Part shown: positions 49,613 through 58,619 of the stretch, one piece after another | How the letters are laid out: every line of letters begins with the position of its first letter | How positions within the stretch are numbered: position 1 is the stretch's first letter | Source of the DNA: Chitinophaga alhagiae | GTDB lineage: Bacteria > Bacteroidota > Bacteroidia > Chitinophagales > Chitinophagaceae | Direction of reading: 5' to 3' | Length of the DNA stretch: 64,000 bases | NCBI RefSeq assembly: GCF_003568665.1 | Contig: NZ_QXMH01000002.1 | Coordinates: forward strand, 1,240,001 to 1,304,000 | Program-made: the position numbers and the translations under genes | The notes under the pieces: model-generated | Seen by the model: the letters and a program-made list of their open reading frames with translations, nothing else | What the model was told of the DNA's origin: nothing | The model's database searches: none

Positions 49613-51397
49613 TTATTTTGACAAGGATGCCGAAATGCTGTTAAGCAGCCGTTTGGCCGCATTCAGATCATCATTCCAGCCTTCGTGGCGGGAATAGCTG
49701 TTCAGTTTGGCGATTGCCGCGTTCAGCGCTTTTAACTTGTCCGTGTCTTTTTGTTGTTCCAGGCGTTTTTTTACGATCTGCACTTTCTCGTAGTCCTGTA
49801 TGCCTTCCAGCAAACGCTCATACCTGATGGAGCTTCTGGCCTGCGGGTAGGTGATATAAGTATCTCCTGCCGGCCATGTCCTGAACCTCGAATCTACCAG
49901 CGGATTTTCCACCCATGAGTTAAAGGCCCAGCGCAGCACGCCGTCATAGCCCGCGGCCATGGCATACCAGCCTGCATAGACAGACTCCGCGGGGTCCGAG
50001 AAAGTAAACTGGTTAGGGAAGTTATTGCCGCAATAGATGTAGAAGGTGGTGTTCAACCCTTTGCTTCTGCGCGTTGCCAGGTCTTTGGGATCTATAGGGT
50101 GGTGTACCGCCGTGCTTACATCGCGGCTGTTGGGATAGCGTTTGTAGGTTTGCTGGTTGTCTGCATAGGCCACCCCCAGCGCGGGCGCTACTTTTTCTAT
50201 GAATGCAAAGGCGGCGCCCATTTCTTCCTTGTTCCTTTCATCCAGGGCTATGTTCGTAATGTTGAGCCAGCCCTTTTCCCCGAGGTGTTTTGCAAAGTCT
50301 TTCAGGAACGGCTCCCACATTTCCGCAAACGCCGCTGTGCCGGGTTTGGCCACTACGTCCACAAATTTGCCGGTAGCGGCGTCTTTGTAGTGAATTTCAT
50401 TGTTCCATGGAACAATGGAGTAGCAGTTGATCATCTTCTTTACGCCCAGGCCCATCATGAAAGACACCCATTTGTCGAAAACCTGGTAGTTGTAAGACCA
50501 GCTGCCGTCTTTTTCTTTTGTCCAGATGATCATGTCATCATAAGGATCATAGGTTTGTACATGCCAGGGGTCTTTGTTGAGGGTGGCCGTGATCACTTTC
50601 TGGCCCAGGTTGGCCAGCATTTGCATTTGCGGCTTCAGGGCGTTGAAATGGGCCTCGCTCCACATGGGCAGGTTGTTGACGCGGGCAACGGCGGAAGGGT
50701 GCTGCCATTGGTCCAGGTGGAATGTCCATGCAGCGGCTTCCGGCAGCAAATGGTCCTGCACGTCCAGGGAAATGGCCAGTTCCTGTTGTTTGCCTTGCGG
50801 GGCGGTTATTTGCACTTTTGCGGCGTAAGTGCCTTTGGCGGCTTTTCTCGGGATGGCGATGGTGATCCATACGGGCCTTACCTTGTTCTTTTCCAGGTTG
50901 AAGGATGAAAGATCGTCCAGCAGATCAGGAGAGAGGGAAGCGGCAAAGTCTCCCGGTTTGCGTTTCCCGCATCCAGGGCCAAATTCATCCGTCAGAATAT
51001 AACGCTCAAACCGGGCGTACCCGATAGCCCCCAGTTTTTGCCCGTTCTTTGATGTAAAATCTGATACCTGCACTTTTACGCCGGGTATGGAGTCTGTGGT
51101 CCAGAGCAACAGCTGGGCGGATAAACGTTCTCCTTTCCAGCCTGTTACATGCGCCGTGCGCTCCAGTGTAACCCCGGGAACTTCGGATTTGGCGTACCGT
51201 TTATCAATTGAAACGAAGGAGCTGTGCAAGCCTGGTTGTACAGACCGCCAGCGTTGAAGGTCCGCCTTTACGGGGTCGCTGGCCTCCATAAATGTCTGCC
51301 CTTTATCCCACTGCGGCTGCTGGCAAAATCCGGCGCTGGTGATTCCTGTTAAGGTGCTTAAGCAAATGAGTTGATAGAACGTTCTTTTCGCATTCAT
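49613..51397 (-). CDS. GH123-like/DUF4091 glycoside hydrolase
   Basis: The 594-aa secreted protein (signal peptide about 1-25) has an N-terminal beta-sandwich and a C-terminal DUF4091-type barrel with the acidic pair D386-E387 (IALDERNKEEM), matching the Asp-Glu pair used in substrate-assisted hydrolysis by GH123. The final segment has TWPAGDTYITYPQARSSIRYERLLEGIQDYEKV, typical of DUF4091. GH123 members cleave beta-N-acetylgalactosamine, so a GalNAc-containing glycan is the best guess. Confidence 0.85.
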   Translation of the reverse strand: MNAKRTFYQLICLSTLTGITSAGFCQQPQWDKGQTFMEASDPVKADLQRWRSVQPGLHSSFVSIDKRYAKSEVPGVTLERTAHVTGWKGERLSAQLLLWTTDSIPGVKVQVSDFTSKNGQKLGAIGYARFERYILTDEFGPGCGKRKPGDFAASLSPDLLDDLSSFNLEKNKVRPVWITIAIPRKAAKGTYAAKVQITAPQGKQQELAISLDVQDHLLPEAAAWTFHLDQWQHPSAVARVNNLPMWSEAHFNALKPQMQMLANLGQKVITATLNKDPWHVQTYDPYDDMIIWTKEKDGSWSYNYQVFDKWVSFMMGLGVKKMINCYSIVPWNNEIHYKDAATGKFVDVVAKPGTAAFAEMWEPFLKDFAKHLGEKGWLNITNIALDERNKEEMGAAFAFIEKVAPALGVAYADNQQTYKRYPNSRDVSTAVHHPIDPKDLATRRSKGLNTTFYIYCGNNFPNQFTFSDPAESVYAGWYAMAAGYDGVLRWAFNSWVENPLVDSRFRTWPAGDTYITYPQARSSIRYERLLEGIQDYEKVQIVKKRLEQQKDTDKLKALNAAIAKLNSYSRHEGWNDDLNAAKRLLNSISASLSK

Positions 51398-51426
51398 AGA
51401 TCAAATGGTAGTTTTACTTCGTTTTG

Positions 51427-51478
51427 AAAAGTTTCGATTAAAACTACAAAAAGTTTCATTGTATTGCAAAAAGTTTCA
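51427..51478. repeat. Three direct repeats of AAAAGTTTC upstream of the GH123-like gene
   Basis: Copies at 51427-51435, 51447-51458 and 51467-51478 (the last two CAAAAAGTTTCA, exactly 20 bp apart) lie 30-80 bp upstream of the start on the coding side. Spacing of about two helical turns suggests a regulator binding on one DNA face. Confidence 0.55.
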
Positions 51479-51607
51479 CTATCTATTGCCAGCTCCCTGA
51501 AATAGCCATCTCAGGCTGTCATTCTTCAGGTCCATCTCCATAGGGAATATGATCTTGTACTCGTTCATTTCCGCCCGGCAGCCGCCAAGGTAGCCTGAAG
51601 CGTTGGC

Positions 51608-53197
51608 TCACGCAGGAGAAAGCCGTCTTGACCGCAGGTACACCACCGTTCTGTTCAGGTAGGGGAAAAGGGCTACCAGCAACAGCATGCCCACTATCAG
51701 CCAGGCCATCAGCTCGTAATAGTCCATCGCAAACCGCAGCTGCCCCTGCCCGTTGACCCCTTGCACCAGCAATTTGTGAGCGGCCTTTGCCGCCTGCCGA
51801 GGCGCCATGCCTTTTGCCGCCAGGCGCTCCGTTTGCTGCTGCAAGTTCAGCCTCACCATCGGGTCTGTTATGGTCAGGTGGTCCTGGAAGGCATTGTAGT
51901 GCCTGCTCTTTCCCCACAGCTCAAAATAGTTGATGAGGCTGATGCTGACGCAAAAGCCCAGGTAGCGCACGGCCAGGCAGACAGCGGAGGCAGACGGCGC
52001 CAGCGCCCCCGGCACCGAAGAAATGGCGTAGATGATAGTAGGCACCATGATCAGCCCTACGCCCAGCCCCTGGATGAACAGCGGTATAAAATAATTATGC
52101 GCATCGCCCTGCACATCAAAAAGGAAGAACATGCGCACGTGGAACGCCAGCAACAACAGGAACCCCGGCAGCCAGGTGTAGCGTATCCGTTTCTTCTGCA
52201 ATACCATGCAGCAGGCTATGATAACGCCGGTAACCAGCCCTGCCAGGTTGAACAGGTTGATGTACGAAACATGCATGGGGTCGAAACGGAATACCGTAGC
52301 AAAAAAGTTATTGGCAATGCCGGACGCAAACCGGCAGAGGTACATCACGAACAACACCAGCAATCCTATTTTGAAGTTGCGGGACCGGAATATCCGCAGG
52401 TCTATGTAGGGGTGTTTCATAGACCGCTGCCGCAGCAGGTAAATGGCCGTGAGGCCGGCAATGGCTATTGTGCTGTACCGGATGCGGGCATCTTCCAGCC
52501 AGTAGTATTCCTGCCCGTAGATCATGATGTAACCGGCCAGGCAAAGCACCGTGCTGTAGAGGGCAAAACTTTGCCAGTCCAGCTTGTAGAGCGGGAAACG
52601 AACGTTGAGCCGTACGTTGTTCATGGTCAGCCGCAGCAGGATGAGGCAGGGGAGGAAGGAAAACAGCGCCGTTTTGTAAACGATGTTGAAGTTATAAGCG
52701 TCTATCAGGTCTGCCGTTATAAAGTTGTTGAAGGGGATGGCGCACAGCAGCAGCCCGAAGAAAACAGAGAAGCTGACTTCCCTGGCCCGCCCGCTGCGCA
52801 GGCGGGTGAACATGAGCGCAAGGGAGAGGTTCACCGTGCAGGAGAACAACATGCCCTGTATAAACCGTACGGGGAACAGGATGCAAACCTCATGGGTCAG
52901 GTAGCAGGCCAGCGTGGCCAGCATTTGCAGGAAGGTGATCAGGATGAAGTATTCCCTGGCGGCCAGGTAGGTGAAAAACCGGCGCTCCAGGCTGTAGAAG
53001 CCTGCATAGCCCGCGTAAAAAAGCGCTACGGCAAACTGTATGTCTGCCGGCTCGCTGCCGTAATAACCGGCGGCGGCGTTGACGTTTGCCAGCGGCAGGA
53101 AGAACAGCACCATGCTGGGCAGTATGACCAAAAAGAGGATGACCTTGATCAGCCATTCCGGCGCCCAATGCCTGAATATAGGAATGCCGCTAGTCAC
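51608..53197 (-). CDS. MFS drug exporter (DHA2, EmrB-like)
   Basis: The 529-aa protein has about 14 transmembrane helices, the DHA2 count, and a hydrophobic N-terminus with FLVILPSMVLFFLPL. It starts with GTG at 53197, overlapping the HlyD gene stop; no ATG is near. With the adaptor and TolC genes it should form a tripartite pump. Confidence 0.88.
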   Translation of the reverse strand: MTSGIPIFRHWAPEWLIKVILFLVILPSMVLFFLPLANVNAAAGYYGSEPADIQFAVALFYAGYAGFYSLERRFFTYLAAREYFILITFLQMLATLACYLTHEVCILFPVRFIQGMLFSCTVNLSLALMFTRLRSGRAREVSFSVFFGLLLCAIPFNNFITADLIDAYNFNIVYKTALFSFLPCLILLRLTMNNVRLNVRFPLYKLDWQSFALYSTVLCLAGYIMIYGQEYYWLEDARIRYSTIAIAGLTAIYLLRQRSMKHPYIDLRIFRSRNFKIGLLVLFVMYLCRFASGIANNFFATVFRFDPMHVSYINLFNLAGLVTGVIIACCMVLQKKRIRYTWLPGFLLLLAFHVRMFFLFDVQGDAHNYFIPLFIQGLGVGLIMVPTIIYAISSVPGALAPSASAVCLAVRYLGFCVSISLINYFELWGKSRHYNAFQDHLTITDPMVRLNLQQQTERLAAKGMAPRQAAKAAHKLLVQGVNGQGQLRFAMDYYELMAWLIVGMLLLVALFPYLNRTVVYLRSRRLSPA

Positions 53198-54254
53198 GAT
53201 GTTGTTGTTTGGGGATGTAGACGTTTACGTTCATGCCCGCTTTCAGCGCGTCTGTTTCCTTTCTGGCGCCGTCTATGCGGATGCGCACGGGTACGCGCTG
53301 TACTATCTTGACGTAGTTGCCCGTAGAGTTGTCTGGCGGCAGCAGCGAAAAGCTGGAGCCGGTGGCGGGAGACAGGGAAATGATGGTGCCGTTGAACGTT
53401 CGGCCGGGGAAGGCATCGGCTAACACTACGGCGGAGTCACCCACCTGCATATGTGCTACCTGGGTTTCCTTGTAATTGGCCACCACCCATTTATCTGTTT
53501 CGTTGTTGACAATGAAGGCCAGCGTTTCCCCTGCGTCTACCATTTGCCCTGCTTCCACCGTTCTGCGGCCCATTCTGCCGTTGTAGGAGGCGGTGATCAC
53601 GGTGTAGCTCACATCCAGCTGGTGGCGTTTCAGCAGGGCCTTTAACCGCGTTATTTCCGCCAGCACCACCGCTTTTTCCGCCCTGATGTCCGCAATGCGC
53701 GAAACGGCGGCCCCGTAGTTGTCCTGCGCGGCCTGGTGATCGCTGGCATGCACGTCCAGCGTGGCCTGCATGTGTTCCAGCTGCTGTTTGGTGGCGGACT
53801 CCTCCTGGTACAGCTGATGGTAACGGTCATAGTCCAGCTGCTGTTTCCAGACCTTTGCCTTGGCGGCCGCCACCTGCGCGCGGGCGGCCAGGGCCGTTCT
53901 ATCCAGCGTATGGATAGTGCTTTCCAGCACCAGCAGCTGCGCTTCAGACCGCTGGATGGCGGCTTTGGTTTGTTCCTCCTGCAATACGTATTCCCGGTTG
54001 TCTATGAGCAGCAGCGTATCGCCTTTACTGACCAGCTGGTTCTCTTCAAACTTTACGGCCACAATAAAGCCGCCTGCCCTGGAAATAACGGGGTTGATGT
54101 ATTCCTGTACCTGCGCATCGTTTGTTTGTTCGTAGGTGTAATAGCCCCAGAGCGTGTACACGCCCCAGATGGCCAGTGCAATAACAATAATGCCGGATAT
54201 CCAGCCGGTTACCCTTGTGATCAGTCTGTCTGTAACAGCGTATTTCTTTTTCAT
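53190..54254 (-). CDS. HlyD-family membrane fusion protein (EmrA-like)
   Basis: The 354-aa adaptor has one N-terminal transmembrane helix (about 15-35), a lipoyl-like half (QEYINPVISRAGGFIVAVKFEENQLVSKGDTLLLID), a coiled-coil (about 85-190), and a beta-barrel part. Linked to the MFS (overlap) and TolC (6 bp) genes. Confidence 0.92.
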   Translation of the reverse strand: MKKKYAVTDRLITRVTGWISGIIVIALAIWGVYTLWGYYTYEQTNDAQVQEYINPVISRAGGFIVAVKFEENQLVSKGDTLLLIDNREYVLQEEQTKAAIQRSEAQLLVLESTIHTLDRTALAARAQVAAAKAKVWKQQLDYDRYHQLYQEESATKQQLEHMQATLDVHASDHQAAQDNYGAAVSRIADIRAEKAVVLAEITRLKALLKRHQLDVSYTVITASYNGRMGRRTVEAGQMVDAGETLAFIVNNETDKWVVANYKETQVAHMQVGDSAVVLADAFPGRTFNGTIISLSPATGSSFSLLPPDNSTGNYVKIVQRVPVRIRIDGARKETDALKAGMNVNVYIPKQQHRD

Positions 54255-54260
54255 TGTATT

Positions 54261-55592
54261 TTATAGAACGCCAGTGATGTTTTGGAGTAAATAGTACCTG
54301 TTCTGCGCCGTGATGCGCGCGGCGGCCAGCTCAAAGCGCGACTGGAGCACCTGTATGTCCGCGTCCAGCAGGTCGGTGATGAGGGAGGTCTGGTTGAAGT
54401 AGGTGTTCTTGATGATCCGCGCATTTTCTTCCGCCTGCGTAACGTTCACTTCCGCCACGCCGATCTGCACCAGCGCTTCCCTGTACCGCAGGTAGGCCGC
54501 TTTCACCTGCTGCCGTACTTTATCTTCCGTATCCTTATGTATTTCTTCTTCTTTTTCAAACTCCAGCCTGGCCGCCCGCAGCTTGTGTACGTTGTGGTAA
54601 ATGGCGGAGAGGGGAAAGGTGGCTTTCAGCCCGGCCACGCCCAGCGAGTACCAGTAAGGGTTGTACGGGAAGAGGAATATCTGCGGGTTGGCGTAATAGA
54701 AATCGCCGTATATGCCCAGGTGCGGGCGCACGTTGGCCTTTACCTGCCTGATCCGGAGCTGGCTCAGTTCCGTGTGTTTTTCCGATATATGGTACGGGAA
54801 GGAATGATGAAGGGCCTCGGCCAGGTAGTGCTCGTAGGGCGCGTGCTCGTTGTGCGGCGGGTTGGCGGAGGTGGGGAAGATCACCCGCTCGTCCGGCTCG
54901 CCGAGAATGATGTTGAGCTGCTGGGTGATGATCAGGATATCGTTGTTAATAGTGACCAGCGCCATGTTGCGCCGGGAGAGGTCCAGCTCCACCCGCAGCA
55001 CGTCGCTTTTCAATACGGTGCCGTTCCTGTGAAAGGCCTTGATCTCCTTCAACTGTTTTTCCTGGTCTGCAATATCCTGTATGATGAGGCTTTTGAAGAT
55101 GAAGGACCGTTGGAGGTCCAGGTACAGGGCGGCCGTTTTGTACCGTATGTCAGACACTGCCTGGTCTTTTTGAATAAGGCTGATCTGGTGGAGGGTTTTG
55201 TCTTCTTCCATTTTCAGGTTGAGCTTGTTGCCGTGGTAGATGTTCAGGTAAAGGTCTGCGCCCACTTTGTAAAGCGTATGGATCACCTCATGCTGGGAGG
55301 GTTTGGAGAACAGGCCGTTGTTGTAGATGGGGATGTTGGAGGCCTTTTCGGCGGTGCCTTTCAGGCCAAGCTCCGGGTAGCGTTCCATCCGCACGTCTTT
55401 GATCTCTTCCGCGGTGATGGCCGCGGCCTTTTTTTTGATGGCTACCAGGCGGCTGTGGGTTTCCGCTTTTTGCCATGCTTCCTGCAGGGTGAGGTGTAGT
55501 GTGTCTTCTTTGTTGCCCGGTGGCAAACCGTTGCCGGCAAAGGAAACCTGTTGCAAATACAACAGGGAAAGCAGAACTGGAAGTTTCCGCAT
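54261..55592 (-). CDS. TolC-family outer-membrane efflux protein
   Basis: The protein is about 443 aa. It has a signal peptide (about 1-20), then DTLHLTLQEAWQKAETHSRLVAIKKKAAA, and the two-fold helical hairpin repeat of TolC (second at FEKEEEIHKDTEDKVRQQVKAAYLRYREALVQI). The ATG at 55592 is preferred over the TTG upstream. First gene of the efflux operon, divergent from the AraC gene. Confidence 0.92.
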   Translation of the reverse strand: MRKLPVLLSLLYLQQVSFAGNGLPPGNKEDTLHLTLQEAWQKAETHSRLVAIKKKAAAITAEEIKDVRMERYPELGLKGTAEKASNIPIYNNGLFSKPSQHEVIHTLYKVGADLYLNIYHGNKLNLKMEEDKTLHQISLIQKDQAVSDIRYKTAALYLDLQRSFIFKSLIIQDIADQEKQLKEIKAFHRNGTVLKSDVLRVELDLSRRNMALVTINNDILIITQQLNIILGEPDERVIFPTSANPPHNEHAPYEHYLAEALHHSFPYHISEKHTELSQLRIRQVKANVRPHLGIYGDFYYANPQIFLFPYNPYWYSLGVAGLKATFPLSAIYHNVHKLRAARLEFEKEEEIHKDTEDKVRQQVKAAYLRYREALVQIGVAEVNVTQAEENARIIKNTYFNQTSLITDLLDADIQVLQSRFELAAARITAQNRYYLLQNITGVL

Positions 55593-55738
55593 ACTGTGTG
55601 TTTCGATTTTGGAGCGCAAAGCTACGGTGCGGAAACATGTGCCATTATACTACAATAGCCATCTTTTTATTCGATCCGGCCAAAATTAAAAATGGGGATT
55701 TGCTTGCGTGTAATTACCTTTGCGCCGGTAACAGCTTT

Positions 55739-56524
55739 ATGGGATTAATTGCATCATTGCCGGATATTGACAAACAGCCCCGCGCTGTTTTTGTCATGCA
55801 TGAAAAGTCCGAGAAACTCATTCCGCTGCATACCCACCGGAAGGGGCAGCTGAGTTATGTGGAAGGCGGTATTGCCTACATCACCATTCATTATAAAACC
55901 TATGTGGTGCCCGCCCGGCATTACTTCTGGATACCGAAAGGCATGCCCCACGTCCTGCGCATCGGCCATTCGGCCACGGTATTAAGATCGCTGTATTTTT
56001 ACGCCACAGATGATGAAGGCCATCCTTTCTACAGCCAGCTGGGCATTTACCCCGCCAGCGAACTGCTGATACAGATGATCAACCATACAGAGCAGTGGGA
56101 TGGCAGGCATATCAATCAAAAGAACTACAACTTCGAGTTCCTGGTGGCACTTAAAAAGCTGCTGCCGCAGCTGAACAACAATGCATTGCCCATTATACTG
56201 CCCATTACGGAAGACGAACGTATGCAGCCCATTATCAAATACCTGGAGCGGAACATTGGCGAGCCCGTTACCCTGAAAACACTGAGCGCCCGCTTCAATA
56301 TAAGCGAGCGCTCCATGTCCAGGCTCTTTCAGTCCCACCTGCATATTTCTTTCCTGCAGTATGTCAAAACGCTGCGGATGGTGAAGGCCATTGAAATGAT
56401 ATTGAAAACCAACAAGTCCATCACAGACATTGCCTTCCAGGTAGGGTATGACTCCATAGGCTCTTTCAGCAATACCTTTTATGCCTTTACCCATTCCAGG
56501 CCTACAGACCTCCGGAAAGGGTAG
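55739..56524 (+). CDS. AraC-family regulator of the efflux operon
   Basis: The 261-aa protein has an N-terminal cupin-like ligand domain (LIPLHTHRKGQLSYVEGGIAYI and FWIPKGMPHVLRIG) and two C-terminal HTH motifs (LKTLSARFNISERSMSRLFQ; SITDIAFQVGYDSIGSFSNTFY). The start is ATG 55739; the longer frame from 55499 runs back through the TolC gene. It is divergent from the efflux genes and so probably activates them. Confidence 0.92.
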   Translation: MGLIASLPDIDKQPRAVFVMHEKSEKLIPLHTHRKGQLSYVEGGIAYITIHYKTYVVPARHYFWIPKGMPHVLRIGHSATVLRSLYFYATDDEGHPFYSQLGIYPASELLIQMINHTEQWDGRHINQKNYNFEFLVALKKLLPQLNNNALPIILPITEDERMQPIIKYLERNIGEPVTLKTLSARFNISERSMSRLFQSHLHISFLQYVKTLRMVKAIEMILKTNKSITDIAFQVGYDSIGSFSNTFYAFTHSRPTDLRKG

Positions 56525-56529
56525 GGAGG

Positions 56530-57660
56530 TTATCTGCCCGCGGGCACGGCCTGCGGCGTGGTGGTGGGGCCTTCTACTACCAGCGCCCCGTTCTTCAGTA
56601 TCTTCATCCGGTCAATAAAAACAACACGTTTATCTCCTGTTGCCGATGTGCGGGCGTGGTATACGCAAAACATCTCTTTGCCGTTGGGGGAGTAGGTAAT
56701 GCTGTTATGGCCCGTGCCGGTCACTACGCCGCCCTGCTCCACGTTCTTCTGCAATACAGGGTTGTTGGCCGCCTTGGTAAACGGCCCCAGCGGGCTTTTG
56801 GCAGTGGCGTAGCCCACGGCGTAGTTTTTACCGCCAAAGTAGTTGGCGGAGTACATCATATAGTAGGTATCCCCCTTTTTGAAAGCCACGGAGCCTTCCG
56901 TCCACCGCCGGTTCACTTCTTTGGAGGTAACGGAGCGGCTTTCCCATTCCGCCTGTTTGTCGCTCATTGTTACCGGGGGGCGCAGCAGCAGCACCGGTTC
57001 GCCTGTTACACCGCTGAAATCGGGTTTCAGCTCCACGCCGTATACCCAACTTTCTTCTATGGCGTCAAACCAGCCCTTGTTTTTGGCCCAGGCGGCCACT
57101 TCGCTTTCTACGGAGTGCTTGTAGCAGCAGCGGGAGTAGTAGAGGTACACCTTGCCGTTCTTGTCAAAGAGCACGTTGGCGTCAATGATCGGGTAGCCGG
57201 GGTCGAATACGGGCTTGTTGTGGATGTCTGTGAACGGCCCGGTAGGACTGTCTGCCACGGCCACGCCAACGCGGAAGTTCTCGTGCTCCTTGCCGGGATT
57301 GTTTTTCCATTGCGCGCTGTAGAACATATAGAACCGCCCTTTGTACGCATATACTTCCGGCGCCCAGTAAGCGCCGTTCCAGGCGGCGGTAGAATCGCTC
57401 CAGCCGTTCGGGTTAGCTGCGTGGTACACCTGGCCTTCATCTTTCCAGTTCACCAGGTCTGTGGAGGAATAAGCGGCAAACCCGTGTTTGGCCGCGCCGC
57501 CGGTACCGTACATATAATATTTGTCACCTTTAACATGCAGCACGTACGGGTCGCCAAACTCAACGGGCAGCGGGTTCTGGTAGGTGCGGCCGGTCTGTGC
57601 GGAAGACCCGGTGGCATACAGGGTGAATGCCAGCAGAAAGGGAATAATGGTTCGTCTCAT
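56530..57660 (-). CDS. GH43-family glycoside hydrolase
   Basis: The 376-aa secreted protein (signal peptide about 1-21) has the five-bladed propeller pattern with the catalytic set D37 (GDPYV), D160 (IIDANV) and E255 (TEGS). These fit an arabinofuranosidase, xylosidase or galactosidase of GH43. It is divergent from the GntR gene; a TATATTTG -7 box lies at 57681-57688 on the leftward strand. Confidence 0.92.
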   Translation of the reverse strand: MRRTIIPFLLAFTLYATGSSAQTGRTYQNPLPVEFGDPYVLHVKGDKYYMYGTGGAAKHGFAAYSSTDLVNWKDEGQVYHAANPNGWSDSTAAWNGAYWAPEVYAYKGRFYMFYSAQWKNNPGKEHENFRVGVAVADSPTGPFTDIHNKPVFDPGYPIIDANVLFDKNGKVYLYYSRCCYKHSVESEVAAWAKNKGWFDAIEESWVYGVELKPDFSGVTGEPVLLLRPPVTMSDKQAEWESRSVTSKEVNRRWTEGSVAFKKGDTYYMMYSANYFGGKNYAVGYATAKSPLGPFTKAANNPVLQKNVEQGGVVTGTGHNSITYSPNGKEMFCVYHARTSATGDKRVVFIDRMKILKNGALVVEGPTTTPQAVPAGR

Positions 57661-57792
57661 GGTAGTAGATCCTTTACGGTCAAATATAACCGCAAGAAGT
57701 TACAAATTGAAATCCGGGGCGGGGAAACCCCTCCTCCCGCGCCATTTAAATTTTTTTTTGGAAAAGGGTTGTGAATCTTCCGGAACTTTAGT

Positions 57793-57804
57793 ATGTTTGA
57801 ACAT
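57793..57804. promoter_or_regulatory. Operator-like 12-mer before the GntR gene
   Basis: ATGTTTGAACAT is a near-palindrome whose exact reverse complement occurs at 58608-58619, before the ROK gene. Here it overlaps a TAnnTTTG -7 box (57792-57799), so binding would block the promoter. Confidence 0.65.
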
Positions 57805-57810
57805 TCATAC

Positions 57811-58542
57811 ATGAGTTTAAAGATAGACCATAAGAGCAAATTGCCCCTCCATATACAAGTGGAGGAACTGCTGCGGCGGCTGATCAGCCAGCCGGAGTAC
57901 CAGAACGGTACCTTTCTGCCCAAGGAAGTGGAACTGGCCAACCGGCTGGGCGTTTCCCGCAACACCATCCGCCAGGCCACCAACAAGCTGGAATATGAAG
58001 GCTTGCTGGCGCGGAAGAAGGGGGTAGGCACCAAGGTAGCGCAGCGGCAGCTTTCCACCAGCCTGCAGGATTGGCAGAGCTTTACCAAGGAAATGTCCAA
58101 GCGGGGCATCATTACATCCAACCTGCTGCTCTCGCTCGAAACAGTAAAGGCGGATGAAAAGATGGCCGGTTTTTTCAACATCCCGCTCCATACGCCTATC
58201 TGCAAACTCAGCAAACTCAAAGGGGTAGACGGTGAGCCCATCGTTTACTTTGAAAGTTACTTCCATCCTCGTATCACGCTTACAGCAAGTGACGATCTGA
58301 ACCGTCCGTTGTACCAGCTCCTGTCTGAAAAGTTCGACATTGTGGTGGTGCGCTCCAGCGAGCACATCAGCGCCCTGGCGGCGGGCAGTGTAGCCAAAAA
58401 ACTGGAAGTAGACGCCAAGTGCCCCGTACTCTTCAGGGAGCGCTTCGTGTACGACCCGGGAGACAGGCCTATTGAATACAACGTAGGTTATTACCGGTCA
58501 GACAAATTCACTTATTCTATTGAGATAAGGTCAGAAAGCTGA
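57811..58542 (+). CDS. GntR-family (HutC/UTRA) regulator
   Basis: The 243-aa protein has a winged helix (FLPKEVELANRLGVSRNTIRQATNKLEYEGLLARKKGVGT) and a UTRA ligand domain (about 80-240, with ICKLSKLKGVDGEPIVYFESYF and a final YNVGYYRSDKFTY). The UTRA domain often senses a sugar phosphate. The start is ATG 57811, just after the operator-like site; the upstream ATG at 57793 lies inside that site. Confidence 0.92.
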   Translation: MSLKIDHKSKLPLHIQVEELLRRLISQPEYQNGTFLPKEVELANRLGVSRNTIRQATNKLEYEGLLARKKGVGTKVAQRQLSTSLQDWQSFTKEMSKRGIITSNLLLSLETVKADEKMAGFFNIPLHTPICKLSKLKGVDGEPIVYFESYFHPRITLTASDDLNRPLYQLLSEKFDIVVVRSSEHISALAAGSVAKKLEVDAKCPVLFRERFVYDPGDRPIEYNVGYYRSDKFTYSIEIRSES

Positions 58543-58607
58543 TCTTTTATGTGATCTCCTTTTTTTGCTCCGTGCAGGAAAAGGATATTTTTTTCTTCAT
58601 TTTTAAT

Positions 58608-58619
58608 ATGTTCAAACAT
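58608..58619. promoter_or_regulatory. Operator-like 12-mer directly before the ROK kinase gene
   Basis: ATGTTCAAACAT is the exact reverse complement of 57793-57804. It lies immediately upstream of the ATG at 58620, so a bound regulator would affect initiation or elongation. Confidence 0.65.

Noticed and set aside
51480..51607. Short minus-strand frame (29 codons) after the MFS gene
   Set aside because: Too short, no family and no clear signal of translation; left as intergenic.
51761..53311. 516-codon plus-strand open frame opposite the MFS gene
   Set aside because: Gln/His-rich composition is typical of an antisense shadow in GC-rich DNA; the minus-strand transporter is convincing.
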